Positions 44,207-53,700 of a stretch of 64,000 nt of DNA are shown in pieces. This DNA comes from an uncultured Methanobrevibacter sp. (GTDB taxonomy: Archaea > Methanobacteriota > Methanobacteria > Methanobacteriales > Methanobacteriaceae). The position numbers and the translations under genes are program-made. The stretch is from contig NZ_CACXXB010000008.1 of NCBI RefSeq assembly GCF_902771435.1, positions 1-64,000 on the forward strand, written 5' to 3'. The notes under the pieces are model-generated. The model did not search any database, was not told the origin of the DNA, and saw only the letters and a list, made by a program, of their open reading frames with translations. Position 1 is the first letter of the stretch, and every line of letters starts with the position of its first letter.

Positions 44207-44545
44207 TTGATTCACCTTTTTTTGTTTATTATTCAACTCAATATGAGTCATTATTATTTTTTTTTAATAATATTAATATAAATATTGCTATAACTTACAT
44301 TAACTTCAAAATATTTTTAGAGGATATTCAATTTCAAAAAACTTAAATCTAATCATAGGTTATCTTAAAAATGCAATAATGTCATAACTTCTATAAGTTA
44401 GGGATATTGCACAAAGGTGTATTGCTTACCGATTGGTCTCTGATGAACTTTAAATAGAAACAATGCCTAAAATAATAAATGGAAATGAGAAGGTTAAAAC
44501 TTTCTTTTCAATGATAAAAAGGAAAAACATTTATATTGTAAAATT
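44207..44545. other. Gene-free stretch before the omega-RNA-like element
   Basis: AT-rich. It holds the DUF4013 promoter on the minus strand and, at 44529-44536, the TATA box TTTATATT of the downstream RNA. A small hairpin, TAACTT-CTAT-AAGTTA (44385-44400), resembles the larger one at 44623-44640. No remnant of a tnpB coding sequence could be recognised. Confidence 0.5.
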
Positions 44546-44652
44546 GCCTGAACCTTTGGGGCGAGGGGATAGCACACTAACCCTATGCTCATTAGAGTAT
44601 GCGGCCTGGGAAGTAAGAATCATCAACTTCTAAAAGTTGAGGTAGTTCTACA
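44546..44652 (+). ncRNA. Structured RNA resembling the 3' end of a TnpB omega-RNA
   Basis: A G-rich structured stretch in an AT-rich setting, preceded by a TATA box at 44529. It contains hairpin ATGCTC-ATTA-GAGTAT (44585-44600), then GGGAAGTAAGAATC (44608-44621), hairpin TCAACTT-CTAA-AAGTTGA (44623-44640) and GGTAGTTC (44641-44648). The order GAAG(C/T)AAGAA - hairpin - GTAGTTCAC is the usual 3' end of IS605/IS1341-type tnpB elements and of their omega-RNAs. No tnpB is present. Alternatively it is a cis-acting leader of the NAD(P)HX repair gene 40 bases downstream. Confidence 0.55.
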
Positions 44653-44691
44653 TACAAGATTTTGTGGAATGGAGTAAAAGTGGGGGATATT

Positions 44692-46233
44692 ATGAAACCC
44701 ATTGACATGATGGTAACGGATTATAATTGTGAATATTTAGGATTGTCTAGATTATGCTTGATGGAATCTGCCGGAAAATCTCTGGCCGAAGAAGTAGGTA
44801 AAATTGCTGTTTATACATTTTCAAAACCTGTTAAAGTCGTGATTTTTACAGGTTCCGGTGGAAATGGTGGAGACGGTTTTGTTGCTGCAAGATACTTGCT
44901 CAATAGGGGTTATGATGTTGACATTTACATGTTGAAGGACAACATTCACTCAGAAGAGGCAAAAACAAATTTGGAAATCTTGAGAAATATGAAACCACGT
45001 CTGTCACGTTTGAACATCTATAATCTCAAAACATTGGCTGACATTAATGACTGTGAAGTTGCCAAAAGCGGACATAATGAATTCGTTATTGTTGATGGGC
45101 TTTTGGGAACTGGAATTAAGGGCAAACTTCAAACAAATGTCAGAAGAGCTATTGAAGTCATCAATGATTCCAAGGGAATTAAGATAAGTGTTGATGTGCC
45201 TTCAGGAATGGATCCCTTAACAGGCAATGTTGATGATTTGGCTGTCATTCCGGATTATACAATAAGTTTTCATAAAATCAAAAATGGGGTTAGGGATGCT
45301 GAAGAGGAAGTTGTTGGGGGTCTTGTAACTGCAGATATCGGAATTCCATTTGAAGCTGAATACTTTGTTAATTATGGTGACTTTTTAAGACTTAAAAACA
45401 GACCTGTAAATTCTCATAAGGGCAATAATGGTCGGTTGTTGATAGTTGGTGGAAATAAAGATTATTCCGGTGCCCCTGCTATTGCGGGAATGGCTGCAAT
45501 TGGTGCAGGTGCAGATTTGGTTTATGTGGCTTCACCTGAAAAGGCGGCACAAGCCATAAAATCAACATCTCCTGATTTAATTGTAAAGGAACTGCCTGGC
45601 GATAAATTATCTCTTGAACATGTCGATGAAATTATAAAACTGGCTGAAAATGTAGATGCTTTACTGATTGGCCCCGGTGCCGGAATTGATGAGGAAACCT
45701 CTAAATTATTCAATGTTCTTGTAACCAAGATTAAAAAACCAATTGTTTTGGATGCTGATAGCCTGAAACAGGTTGAAATGTCATTGATTAAAAATCGTGA
45801 TGACATTGTGCTTACACCACATATTTTTGAGTTCAAATCATTTTTCAATGTTGATGATGATTTAAAGTTGGATATTGATTCCTATGACTTTAAAAAAGTG
45901 GATGAAAATATTACTTGCTTCCAGCAGATTTCCCGACAAATTAAGGCAACCGTCATTGTTAAGGGCCAGTATGATTTGATATTGTCCGGAACCAAATTCA
46001 GAATAAATAAATCCGGAAATCCTGGAATGACTGTTGGTGGAACTGGCGATGCACTTGCCGGAATTACAACAAGTTTGCTCTCACAGGGTTTAAATACTTT
46101 TGACAGTGCTTGTTTAGGCGTTTTCATCAATGGACTTGCAGGCGATGAAGCATATAAAGTAAAAGGAAACGGATTTTCAGCATCAGATTTGGTATCCTAC
46201 ATTGGAACTGTGATTAAAAATGGATTACGTTAA
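44692..46233 (+). CDS. nnr: Bifunctional NAD(P)HX epimerase / ADP-dependent NAD(P)HX dehydratase
   Basis: Repairs hydrated NADH and NADPH: the N-terminal YjeF_N domain interconverts R and S forms, the C-terminal ribokinase-like domain dehydrates the S form using ADP. 513 residues. Visible: 'GSGGNGGDGFVAARYL' (about 50-65) and 'VDVPSGMDP' in the epimerase half; 'HKGNNGRLLIVGG' (about 243), 'LIGPGAG' (about 325) and 'GNPGMTVGGTGDALAG' (about 443-458) in the dehydratase half. ATG at 44692 follows GGGGGAT. It overlaps sfsA by 14 bases. Preceded by the structured RNA described above. Confidence 0.93.
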   Translation: MKPIDMMVTDYNCEYLGLSRLCLMESAGKSLAEEVGKIAVYTFSKPVKVVIFTGSGGNGGDGFVAARYLLNRGYDVDIYMLKDNIHSEEAKTNLEILRNMKPRLSRLNIYNLKTLADINDCEVAKSGHNEFVIVDGLLGTGIKGKLQTNVRRAIEVINDSKGIKISVDVPSGMDPLTGNVDDLAVIPDYTISFHKIKNGVRDAEEEVVGGLVTADIGIPFEAEYFVNYGDFLRLKNRPVNSHKGNNGRLLIVGGNKDYSGAPAIAGMAAIGAGADLVYVASPEKAAQAIKSTSPDLIVKELPGDKLSLEHVDEIIKLAENVDALLIGPGAGIDEETSKLFNVLVTKIKKPIVLDADSLKQVEMSLIKNRDDIVLTPHIFEFKSFFNVDDDLKLDIDSYDFKKVDENITCFQQISRQIKATVIVKGQYDLILSGTKFRINKSGNPGMTVGGTGDALAGITTSLLSQGLNTFDSACLGVFINGLAGDEAYKVKGNGFSASDLVSYIGTVIKNGLR

Positions 46234-46963
46234 AGGAATTTTTAAAAACCGTCCGAACAGGTTCATTGCGGAAGTGGAAGTTGACGGCAGTCTAGAGAAA
46301 GCTCACGTTCCAAATACCGGGCGATGTAAGGAGCTTTTGGTTGATGGGGCTGCAGTTTGGCTCATGCCTTCTGATAATCCTAACCGCAAGACTAAATTTT
46401 CACTTCATTTTGTTGAGAACAGGGGTGAGTTGGTATCACTTTACTCGCAGCAAGCTAACAGTATTGTATATGATGCAATCAAAGATGGCAAAATAAAGGA
46501 ACTTTCCGGATATTCTCATCATCAAAGAGAAAAAACTGTAGATAACTCACGAATTGATATATACTTGGCTAATGAAGAAGATGATTGTTGCGGAATGAGC
46601 TTTTTAACAGAACCTTGTTATGTTGAAGTCAAAGGTGTAACATTAATAGTCGATGGTGAAGCAAGGTTTCCCGATGCTCCGACAGAAAGGGGAGCAAAAC
46701 ATTTAAAAGAACTGATTAAGCTTAAAAAACAGGGAAACAGATGTGTTGTGTTTTTCCTGATTCAGCATCCTCTTGGCAGTTTCTTCAGACCAAACTGGGA
46801 AAATGACCCTGTATTCAGCCAGACATTAAATGAAGCTTACGATGAAGGTGTGGAAATCCTTGTTTATAAATGTGACAATCGTTTAGACGGTATTGACTTG
46901 GTTCCCGAATCACTGGACTTTGATTTGGGAAAGAGTTTCGCCAATGGCATCGTTAATGACTAA
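46220..46963 (+). CDS. sfsA: SfsA family protein (sugar fermentation stimulation homologue)
   Basis: A 247-residue member of the SfsA family, with an N-terminal OB-like DNA-binding part ('NRFIAEVEVDG', 'HVPNTGRCKELL') and a C-terminal nuclease-like domain with 'YVEVKGVTL' and 'FPDAPTERGAKHL'. The D-x-n-E-x-K pattern suggests a PD-(D/E)xK-type site. Its biological role is not well known even in bacteria. It starts inside the end of the NAD(P)HX repair gene (14-base overlap) and so is co-translated; its last 54 bases overlap the convergent sir2 gene. Confidence 0.92.
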   Translation: MDYVKGIFKNRPNRFIAEVEVDGSLEKAHVPNTGRCKELLVDGAAVWLMPSDNPNRKTKFSLHFVENRGELVSLYSQQANSIVYDAIKDGKIKELSGYSHHQREKTVDNSRIDIYLANEEDDCCGMSFLTEPCYVEVKGVTLIVDGEARFPDAPTERGAKHLKELIKLKKQGNRCVVFFLIQHPLGSFFRPNWENDPVFSQTLNEAYDEGVEILVYKCDNRLDGIDLVPESLDFDLGKSFANGIVND

Positions 46964-47638
46964 TGTTGCAGCATTGTCGTAAGGTGTTTCACTTTTATTA
47001 ATCAGGACAAGATTTTTCCCGTTAAAGTAATTAATCAGGCCAGCGGCAGGATATACGACAAGTGAAGTTCCTCCAATGATTAATGTTTCCGCATTTGAAA
47101 TATAGTCAATTGCAAAACTCAAAACTGCATTATTCAGGGGTTCTTCGTATAATACGACATCAGGTTTCACAATTCCTCCGCATTCACACCTTGGAATGCC
47201 GTCACTTTCTAGAATGTAATCCAGATCATACTCTTTATTGCAAATCTGACAATAATTTCTGTGAATTGATCCATGAAGCTCCATCACTTCTTTGCTTCCT
47301 GCTTTCTGGTGAAGTCCGTCGATATTTTGAGTAATGACTGCTCTTATTTTTCCTGCTTTTTCAAGTTCCGCAAGTTTCAAATGAGCAGGATTGGGTTCAG
47401 CATCCTTAAAGACAAGGGTGTCCTTATAATATTCAAAAAATTCTTCAGTATGGTCTAAATAGTAGCTATGTGAAATTAAATTCTCTGGGGTATCCCCATA
47501 TTTTTCCAAACTCTTAAAGATTCCGCTTTCGGATCTGAAATCGGGAATTCCGCTTTCTGTTGATACTCCGGCTCCTCCGAAAAATACGATGTTGTCTGAA
47601 GAGTCGATGATTTCCTGTAACTCGTTAATTTTGGACAT
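46910..47638 (-). CDS. Sir2-family NAD-dependent protein deacylase
   Basis: Removes acetyl or other acyl groups from lysines using NAD. 242 residues. NAD-binding 'FFGGAGVSTESGIPDFRS' near 23-40, catalytic 'TQNIDGLHQKAGS' and 'ELHGSIH' (His), zinc site 'CQIC...CECGG', and 'IGGTSLVVYPA'. The start at 47638 (MSKINELQ) is preferred over one 14 codons upstream, which would add a sequence outside the family. In archaea a target is the DNA-binding protein Alba. The last 54 bases lie antisense to the end of sfsA. Confidence 0.93.
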   Translation of the reverse strand: MSKINELQEIIDSSDNIVFFGGAGVSTESGIPDFRSESGIFKSLEKYGDTPENLISHSYYLDHTEEFFEYYKDTLVFKDAEPNPAHLKLAELEKAGKIRAVITQNIDGLHQKAGSKEVMELHGSIHRNYCQICNKEYDLDYILESDGIPRCECGGIVKPDVVLYEEPLNNAVLSFAIDYISNAETLIIGGTSLVVYPAAGLINYFNGKNLVLINKSETPYDNAATLVINDAIGETLSQIKVQ

Positions 47639-47722
47639 GATTAATTGTATGTGATAAACTTTTAAATATTTTTTCAACATAATAGTTATTATAAAGTTGT
47701 TATTAAAATTGTGGGGATTTAA

Positions 47723-49366
47723 TTGGAAAACATTAATTCAAATCTTGATTGGATGGTTTACTGGTCGCTTAAAGGACATTACCCAAGAAATAGCCAAATC
47801 AAGCTTATAAATAAAATCAATTGGGCTATTGGTGAGGGATATAAATATATTATTCTTGAAGCAGGAACCGGTATTGGAAAATCTGCAATCGCTACAACGC
47901 TTGCAAATATGTATGATGATTCATATATCCTTACAATGACAAAACAACTTCAGGAACAGTATCTTGATGATTTTGGAGATATGCTTGTTGAAATAAAAGG
48001 TCGTGGAAACTACAAATGCAACTATAAGGGCAACTGTGACTTCTGCATTAAGGCGGAATATAATTTAAGGAAATGCAGTGACTGCGACTATAATATGGCT
48101 TTTAAAAAAGCGGTGGAAGCTAAAAATGTAATTACAAATTATGATTATTTATTCTATGCAGGTGTAGCAAATCCCCTTTTGGATTCTCGTGAATTGCTTA
48201 TTTTGGATGAGGCACATAATCTGGAACGTAAAATGTTGATGCTGTCATCATCTGAATTGAACAGGGAATATATTTCAACCAAATTCGGTATTGATATTTT
48301 TGAACCGTTGATGTATGGTACAAAATCAATCAACGAATTGAAAAGAAATCCTGATTACTGGATTGAATTGTGTGACGATTTGATTAAGGAATGTAAAAAA
48401 AGAATTAAAAAAATTGAAGGCGATGCCGATAAGTCTGTTCAGGTCACTTTGGATGAATTTGAAAGCAATCCCTCCAAATATTCTAATTTTGACTATATTG
48501 AAAAGCAAAATCTTGAGCAGGACATGAAGTCTTTTGCATCTATTTCTTTGGGACTGTTGCATAAGGAGCTAATAATTGACCTGCCAGATAAAAACACCAT
48601 TGTAAATAATGCCATGGATATTTCGGCCGAATTTAAACCATATTCTGTTTTGGATGATACTCAAAATCTATTGAAATTGGGAAATGTCTGCATATTTTTA
48701 ACCGGAACTCTTGGAAGCAAGGATAAGTTTTGTGAGTGGAATAACATAAATCCTGATGAAACTTATTACATTTATGAAAAAAGTCCCTTTGATGTGGCTA
48801 AAAGACCGATATATGTTGATTTTGTAGGTAGAATGAGTGGATTTAGGCGAGGAATTCCAAAATGGAAAAATAAAAGAGCCATCGAAAAAATTAAAGAAAT
48901 ATTGAATATGCATAAAAACGAAAAGGGAGTAATACATACTTCAAGTAATGAGCAGGCATTTTGGATTATTGACCAGTTAAGGGAGTATAATCTCATGTTT
49001 GTCGGTGGTGAGGATAGAAATCGCACTTTAAAGGAATTTACAGAATCGAAAGAAAATATAATTCTTATTGGGGCCTCCATTAAAGATGGTGTTGATTTCA
49101 AGGGTGATTTGTGCAGATTTCAGATAGTATTTAAAGTTCCTTATCCTCAATTAAATGAGCAGGTAAAATACAGGAGGGATTTGGACCCCAAATGGTTTTA
49201 CTACCAGACGGTAATGGCACTGATGCAGGCTTATGGTAGGGGAATTCGTGACAGTGATGATTACTGTGTGATGTATATTATAGATTCAAGTTTCAAACAG
49301 CTGTTTGACTATAATCGAGGATTTTTCAATGAATATTTCGCAGAAGCGATACAAAAAAAGAAGTAA
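47723..49366 (+). CDS. DinG/XPD-type Fe-S DNA helicase
   Basis: Superfamily 2, 5'-3' type helicase of 547 residues. Walker A 'EAGTGIGKSA' near 47-56; four cysteines ('YKCNYKGNCDFC...KCSDC', about 95-117) for a [4Fe-4S] cluster as in XPD/DinG; DEAH box 'LILDEAHNLE' near 160-169; motif VI region 'MQAYGRGIRDSDDY' near 505-518. Start codon is TTG at 47723, 4 bases after GGGGATT; no ATG is better placed. Possibly in DNA repair. Divergent from sir2. Confidence 0.9.
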   Translation: MENINSNLDWMVYWSLKGHYPRNSQIKLINKINWAIGEGYKYIILEAGTGIGKSAIATTLANMYDDSYILTMTKQLQEQYLDDFGDMLVEIKGRGNYKCNYKGNCDFCIKAEYNLRKCSDCDYNMAFKKAVEAKNVITNYDYLFYAGVANPLLDSRELLILDEAHNLERKMLMLSSSELNREYISTKFGIDIFEPLMYGTKSINELKRNPDYWIELCDDLIKECKKRIKKIEGDADKSVQVTLDEFESNPSKYSNFDYIEKQNLEQDMKSFASISLGLLHKELIIDLPDKNTIVNNAMDISAEFKPYSVLDDTQNLLKLGNVCIFLTGTLGSKDKFCEWNNINPDETYYIYEKSPFDVAKRPIYVDFVGRMSGFRRGIPKWKNKRAIEKIKEILNMHKNEKGVIHTSSNEQAFWIIDQLREYNLMFVGGEDRNRTLKEFTESKENIILIGASIKDGVDFKGDLCRFQIVFKVPYPQLNEQVKYRRDLDPKWFYYQTVMALMQAYGRGIRDSDDYCVMYIIDSSFKQLFDYNRGFFNEYFAEAIQKKK

Positions 49367-49382
49367 AAGGATAGCATAAAAG

Positions 49383-50561
49383 CTATCTGTTTAATTTTTG
49401 ATAATTTGCAGCTTGAAGACCGTGGTATCTAATCATACCTTCAACGTCTCTCTGGTCAGTTTCTTTGTCTTCAAATGTAATTTGTTCTATGCTGTGTAAG
49501 CTGAATGGAGATTTTCTGGATATTGGTTGGATTGAACCTTTGAACAGTTTCATTACAACTTCTCCACTTACTCTTTCTTGCATATTGTCGATTGCTTGGT
49601 CAAGGTCTTCTCTTAAAGGTTCTTGCCAGAGTGCTCTGTAAACAAGGTCTGCGTAGAGTCCGGACATGTATTCTGCAAATCTTAACTCATCAGTAGTTAA
49701 AACCAGTTCTTCTAATGCTTGGTGAGCTGCAATCAATAATTTTGCACCAGGGGTTTCATATATTTCCCTACTTTTAATACCAATCATTCTGTTTTCAATT
49801 GTGTCTACTCTACCGATTCCGTGGGATCCTGCAATTTCATTTGATTTGATGATGATATCTATCAATGGCATCATTTCGCCGTTAATGGCTACAGGAACAC
49901 CTTCTTCAAATTCGATAGATACTTTTTCCGGTTCATCTTTAGCATCTTCCCAAGAGGCGGTCCATTCGTAGATATCTTCCGGAGGTTCATTTGCAGGGTC
50001 TTCTAAGACATCCCCTTCAATTGCTCTTCCCCAGAGGTTTTCATCGATACTGTAAATTTTATCATAAGTTAACTCGATTCCTTTTGATTCGGCATATGCC
50101 TTTTCTTCGGTTCTTGTTAAGTTCATTTCTCTGATTGGTGCAATGATATCCAAATCGGACATTGCAAGGATAATTGCTTCAAATCTGAATTGGTCGTTTC
50201 CTTTTCCAGTACAACCATGAGCAATTGCAGTTGCTCCTTCTTTTTCAGCTAATTCTACAAGTTTTTGAGCAATTAATGGTCTTGCAAAAGCAGTACTTAA
50301 TGGGTATCCTTCATATTCGGCATTTGCTTTGATTCCACGTGCGATGTATTCGTTGGCGAATTCTTCTTTAGCATCTATATTGTAGTGTTTTAATCCTCCA
50401 ATTTTAGCTGCACTTTCTTTTGCTTTTTCCATTTCTTCTTCGCCCTGTCCAACATCTACGCATGCGGTAATAACTTCTACATTGTATTTTTCTTCTAATA
50501 ATTTAACACAAACGGAGGTGTCAAGTCCTCCACTGAATGCTAAAAGTACTTTATCAGTCAT
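49383..50561 (-). CDS. argG: Argininosuccinate synthase
   Basis: Joins citrulline and aspartate using ATP, penultimate step of arginine synthesis. 392 residues, the usual length. PP-loop '[11 protein letters not shown]' near 6-16, '[15 protein letters not shown]' near 113-127, and the multimerisation C-terminus '[17 protein letters not shown]'. Start ATG follows GGTGA. Stands alone; its 3' end is convergent with the helicase gene (17 bases between). Confidence 0.97.
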   Translation of the reverse strand: MTDKVLLAFSGGLDTSVCVKLLEEKYNVEVITACVDVGQGEEEMEKAKESAAKIGGLKHYNIDAKEEFANEYIARGIKANAEYEGYPLSTAFARPLIAQKLVELAEKEGATAIAHGCTGKGNDQFRFEAIILAMSDLDIIAPIREMNLTRTEEKAYAESKGIELTYDKIYSIDENLWGRAIEGDVLEDPANEPPEDIYEWTASWEDAKDEPEKVSIEFEEGVPVAINGEMMPLIDIIIKSNEIAGSHGIGRVDTIENRMIGIKSREIYETPGAKLLIAAHQALEELVLTTDELRFAEYMSGLYADLVYRALWQEPLREDLDQAIDNMQERVSGEVVMKLFKGSIQPISRKSPFSLHSIEQITFEDKETDQRDVEGMIRYHGLQAANYQKLNR

Positions 50562-50678
50562 AAAATCACCATAATTAATTCCAATAAAAATGAATTATCA
50601 AGATATATTTATATGGTTAATAGTATTTAAAATTTTTAAAAGCGCATTGCTACTGCAAAAATGTTTATTTAAATAAAA

Positions 50679-50712
50679 AAAGTAATGAAAGTCTCGCCAG
50701 TCAAAGGCGAGA
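50679..50712 (-). terminator. Terminator of the large surface-protein gene
   Basis: TCTCGCC (50692-50698) and GGCGAGA (50706-50712) form a perfect GC-rich stem with a 7-base loop, just past the stop codon of the minus-strand gene; on the minus strand it is followed by CTTTCATTACTTTTTTTATTT. Confidence 0.75.
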
Positions 50713-50719
50713 AGTCCAT

Positions 50720-53700
50720 TTAAGTAAAGTATACAAGTTTGTCTTCATTTTGGTAATGATCCGCAACGGATTTAAGGGAATTAACTCCTTTTGCTGCTGT
50801 TTTAGTATAAAGTTGATTTAATGCAATCTTTATGTAATTTCCTGCATTAATTCCGCTGATACCATTCATTGCACCGCCTAATGGTGTGAATTGTATTCCG
50901 CTTCCGATACCTTTCAATACATGGCTCCAGAAGGTACTGTAATCCTGATGGTCACTTGAATATATTAAACCATAAGCTCCACCTAAAACCCCTCCGACAA
51001 CAGCGTTGATGCCCATTGAAATTATTGGGGCTGCCACATACTCTGCAGCTGCAAAATACCATCCGGTTCCTAAACTGGCTGACAGGATAAGTAAGGTAAA
51101 ACCACTTTCCGTCACATCCCTTACCCATGAAGCCATTGGATGGTTTTCATAGTTGTTGTGTTTATTTCCAAATATGACGACGTCTTCAAGGGAACCGTCA
51201 TTATTGTAAATGTCTATTTTTGTTTTCAAATTAGGGACTGAAGAATAACCGGTATTGTCCTTAAATATGGACATGATGACTTTAGCGGATCCGGTGGTAT
51301 ATATTGCTCCACCATATTTGGCGTAATTGTTTGTGAATGTGGAGTTAAATACGCTCAGTAAACCGTTATTTACTATTGCACCTCCATAATCTGACTTGTA
51401 TTTATAGTCAACTTTATTATTGTTGAATATGGAGTTTGTAATTGTTAGTTTGCCCTTATTTTCAATGGCAATGTTGAATCCTTCCACGGTCAGATTATTG
51501 ATTTGGACATTTGCGCGGGTAGTTGTTGTTAGGAATTGTGTGGTGTCGTCATCTTTTTGATTTTGAACAAATACTCTAGCGCCTGCTCCATTAATAATCA
51601 GTAGTCCGTAATCTACCTTGAATAAGCTTTGGGAGTTAGGTACGGTACCGTAATCTCCTTTAACCAAGGTAATGTTCATGATGTCATATTTGGTATTTCC
51701 ATTAACTACTTTAGAAGCTCTCATCAGGGACGCCAAATTATCCACAACCACATTGTAAACTGTATTGTTGAGGCTTTCCCTAAGCAGGTATATTCCTTCA
51801 TCTTCAGTCTTTATTGTAGATGGAGACAATCCTTTACAGTTGACCAGCCTAGCTACGGATAACATTTCAATATCAAAATCATTTTTGTCATTGTTTTTCC
51901 AAACTAAATTTGATTTGATTACATTTCCTGTGAACTGGCAATTGTAGAATACTCCCTTTGCAGATTTTCCAATACTGTAGTAAGCTCCACCCTTATTGGC
52001 CCCATTGTCCTTGAATAGTGAATCATAGCAGTACACATTACCAAAGTTTCTTATTGCACCTCCATAGTCTCCAATTTTTATTTTATGATGTATTATGTTG
52101 TCTTTAAAGGTACAGTTGATAGCTGTGAATGTACCGTAATTCAGGATGGCAGTATTGAATCCGGACAGGGTCATATTTATCAAGGTTAGGGAACCGTAGT
52201 TTGGAACGTATGCGAAATGATAATCATCAGATGCATCGTTTCCGGTCAGTTTTATTGTAGCTCCATTACCGTTAATGATTACAGGTTTGGATTTGATGTC
52301 CAAATAGCTGCGGTCCCATACAATCATTATTACTGAAGGATCTGATATTGCACTGCGCCAGTCATATTTGTCTCTATATTTTTTAAGTTCATCAGCAGAT
52401 ATAATGTATTCTCCTTTATCTAATGTCACGTTGAACAATGTTGCATCGTTCGAACCGTCCAGCCATTCCCTGAAATTATTAAATCCATTCATATCGGAGA
52501 TATGGAAAGTTTTAGTCATATTTTTGGTTAAACTATTTAGTGTCATTTTGCATAGGGAAGCATTATAATCAAAGTAACCGTTTTTCTCAACATGTTCAAA
52601 TGCATTCCAGTCATCGTCATAAATGACAACCATACTCTTTGCAACTGCACGAACATTATCGTCTTTTGTTTTGAAGCTGCATTTGATGAAGTCTGTCAAG
52701 GAATTTGTATCCGCATATAAAACTCCTCCATCATTGTATTCGCGGTTTCCACCGTTGTCGTTTCCATTGAATATGCAATTATTGAATGTTGCCTTATTCA
52801 TGTTGTGGATTACTGAACCCCGAGTTTTAGTGGCCCAGAATTTAGCATTATTTTCTGTGTATGTACATTTTTCACTATACACTTCCCCTGCATTTGCAAA
52901 TACTCTGTAGAATTTTTTGAATTCAAGATTATCTACCATGACTCTTGTATTTGAATCCAAACTCATGAAATTGTGTTTATAGTTATCCTCAATTGTTGCA
53001 CCGTTACCGTGAATGATTAATGAACCGTGGGTCAAATGAACAAGGTAATACCATTCGCTGTCTCTCCAGAAGTTCTCAGTTACCTTATATGTGTTCTTTT
53101 TGAGATTTATGGTGGTAACGTCCACCTTGTAGTCTGAACTTGCCATTTTTCTTAAAACTTCAGTAAGTTCCTGTGAATTGGAAACTGTGACATTATACAG
53201 AATAAATGCTTCACCAGTTCCCATAATATATCTGTAGGTATCCTTGCCAAGAACGGAATACATTGCAGCATCGCTTGCCTTAGTAAATGTTTCATTTGCA
53301 TACACTGGCAACAATGCACCGTAGGATGTGCCTTTAAGGCCCAAATCTAGGATTGCATACTTATTGGTTACAGTAATGAAATCCTTAAAGGTTTTTCCTG
53401 CAAATGTTGTTTCAACAGTGTAGTTGCCTGCTGTCACATTCAATATGAAGTGTGCTAAACCTTCTTTGGTGGTAAGGCCTGTAAATGTTTTTCCTCCAAC
53501 CTTGAATGTTACAGTTTTGTTGGCTGAAGCATTGAGCTGTATAATGTATGGGTCATAGATGTTGTATATTGCATTTCTTTTAGATACTGTAATCTTATTT
53601 GTGTATGATTGGCCAGTAACATTGTTTATTGCTTTAACTGTGTATTGGCCAGGCTCCAAATTAGCATTCAATATCGCAACACCATCATTGTCTATAATTT

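Noticed and set aside
44164-44346. Small plus-strand frame of 60 codons opposite the DUF4013 start
   Set aside because: Overlaps the DUF4013 gene start and promoter, no ribosome site.
44207-44545. Decayed tnpB gene upstream of the omega-RNA-like element
   Set aside because: No zinc-finger CxxC pair or RuvC-like segment could be read in any frame; the stretch is plain AT-rich intergenic DNA.
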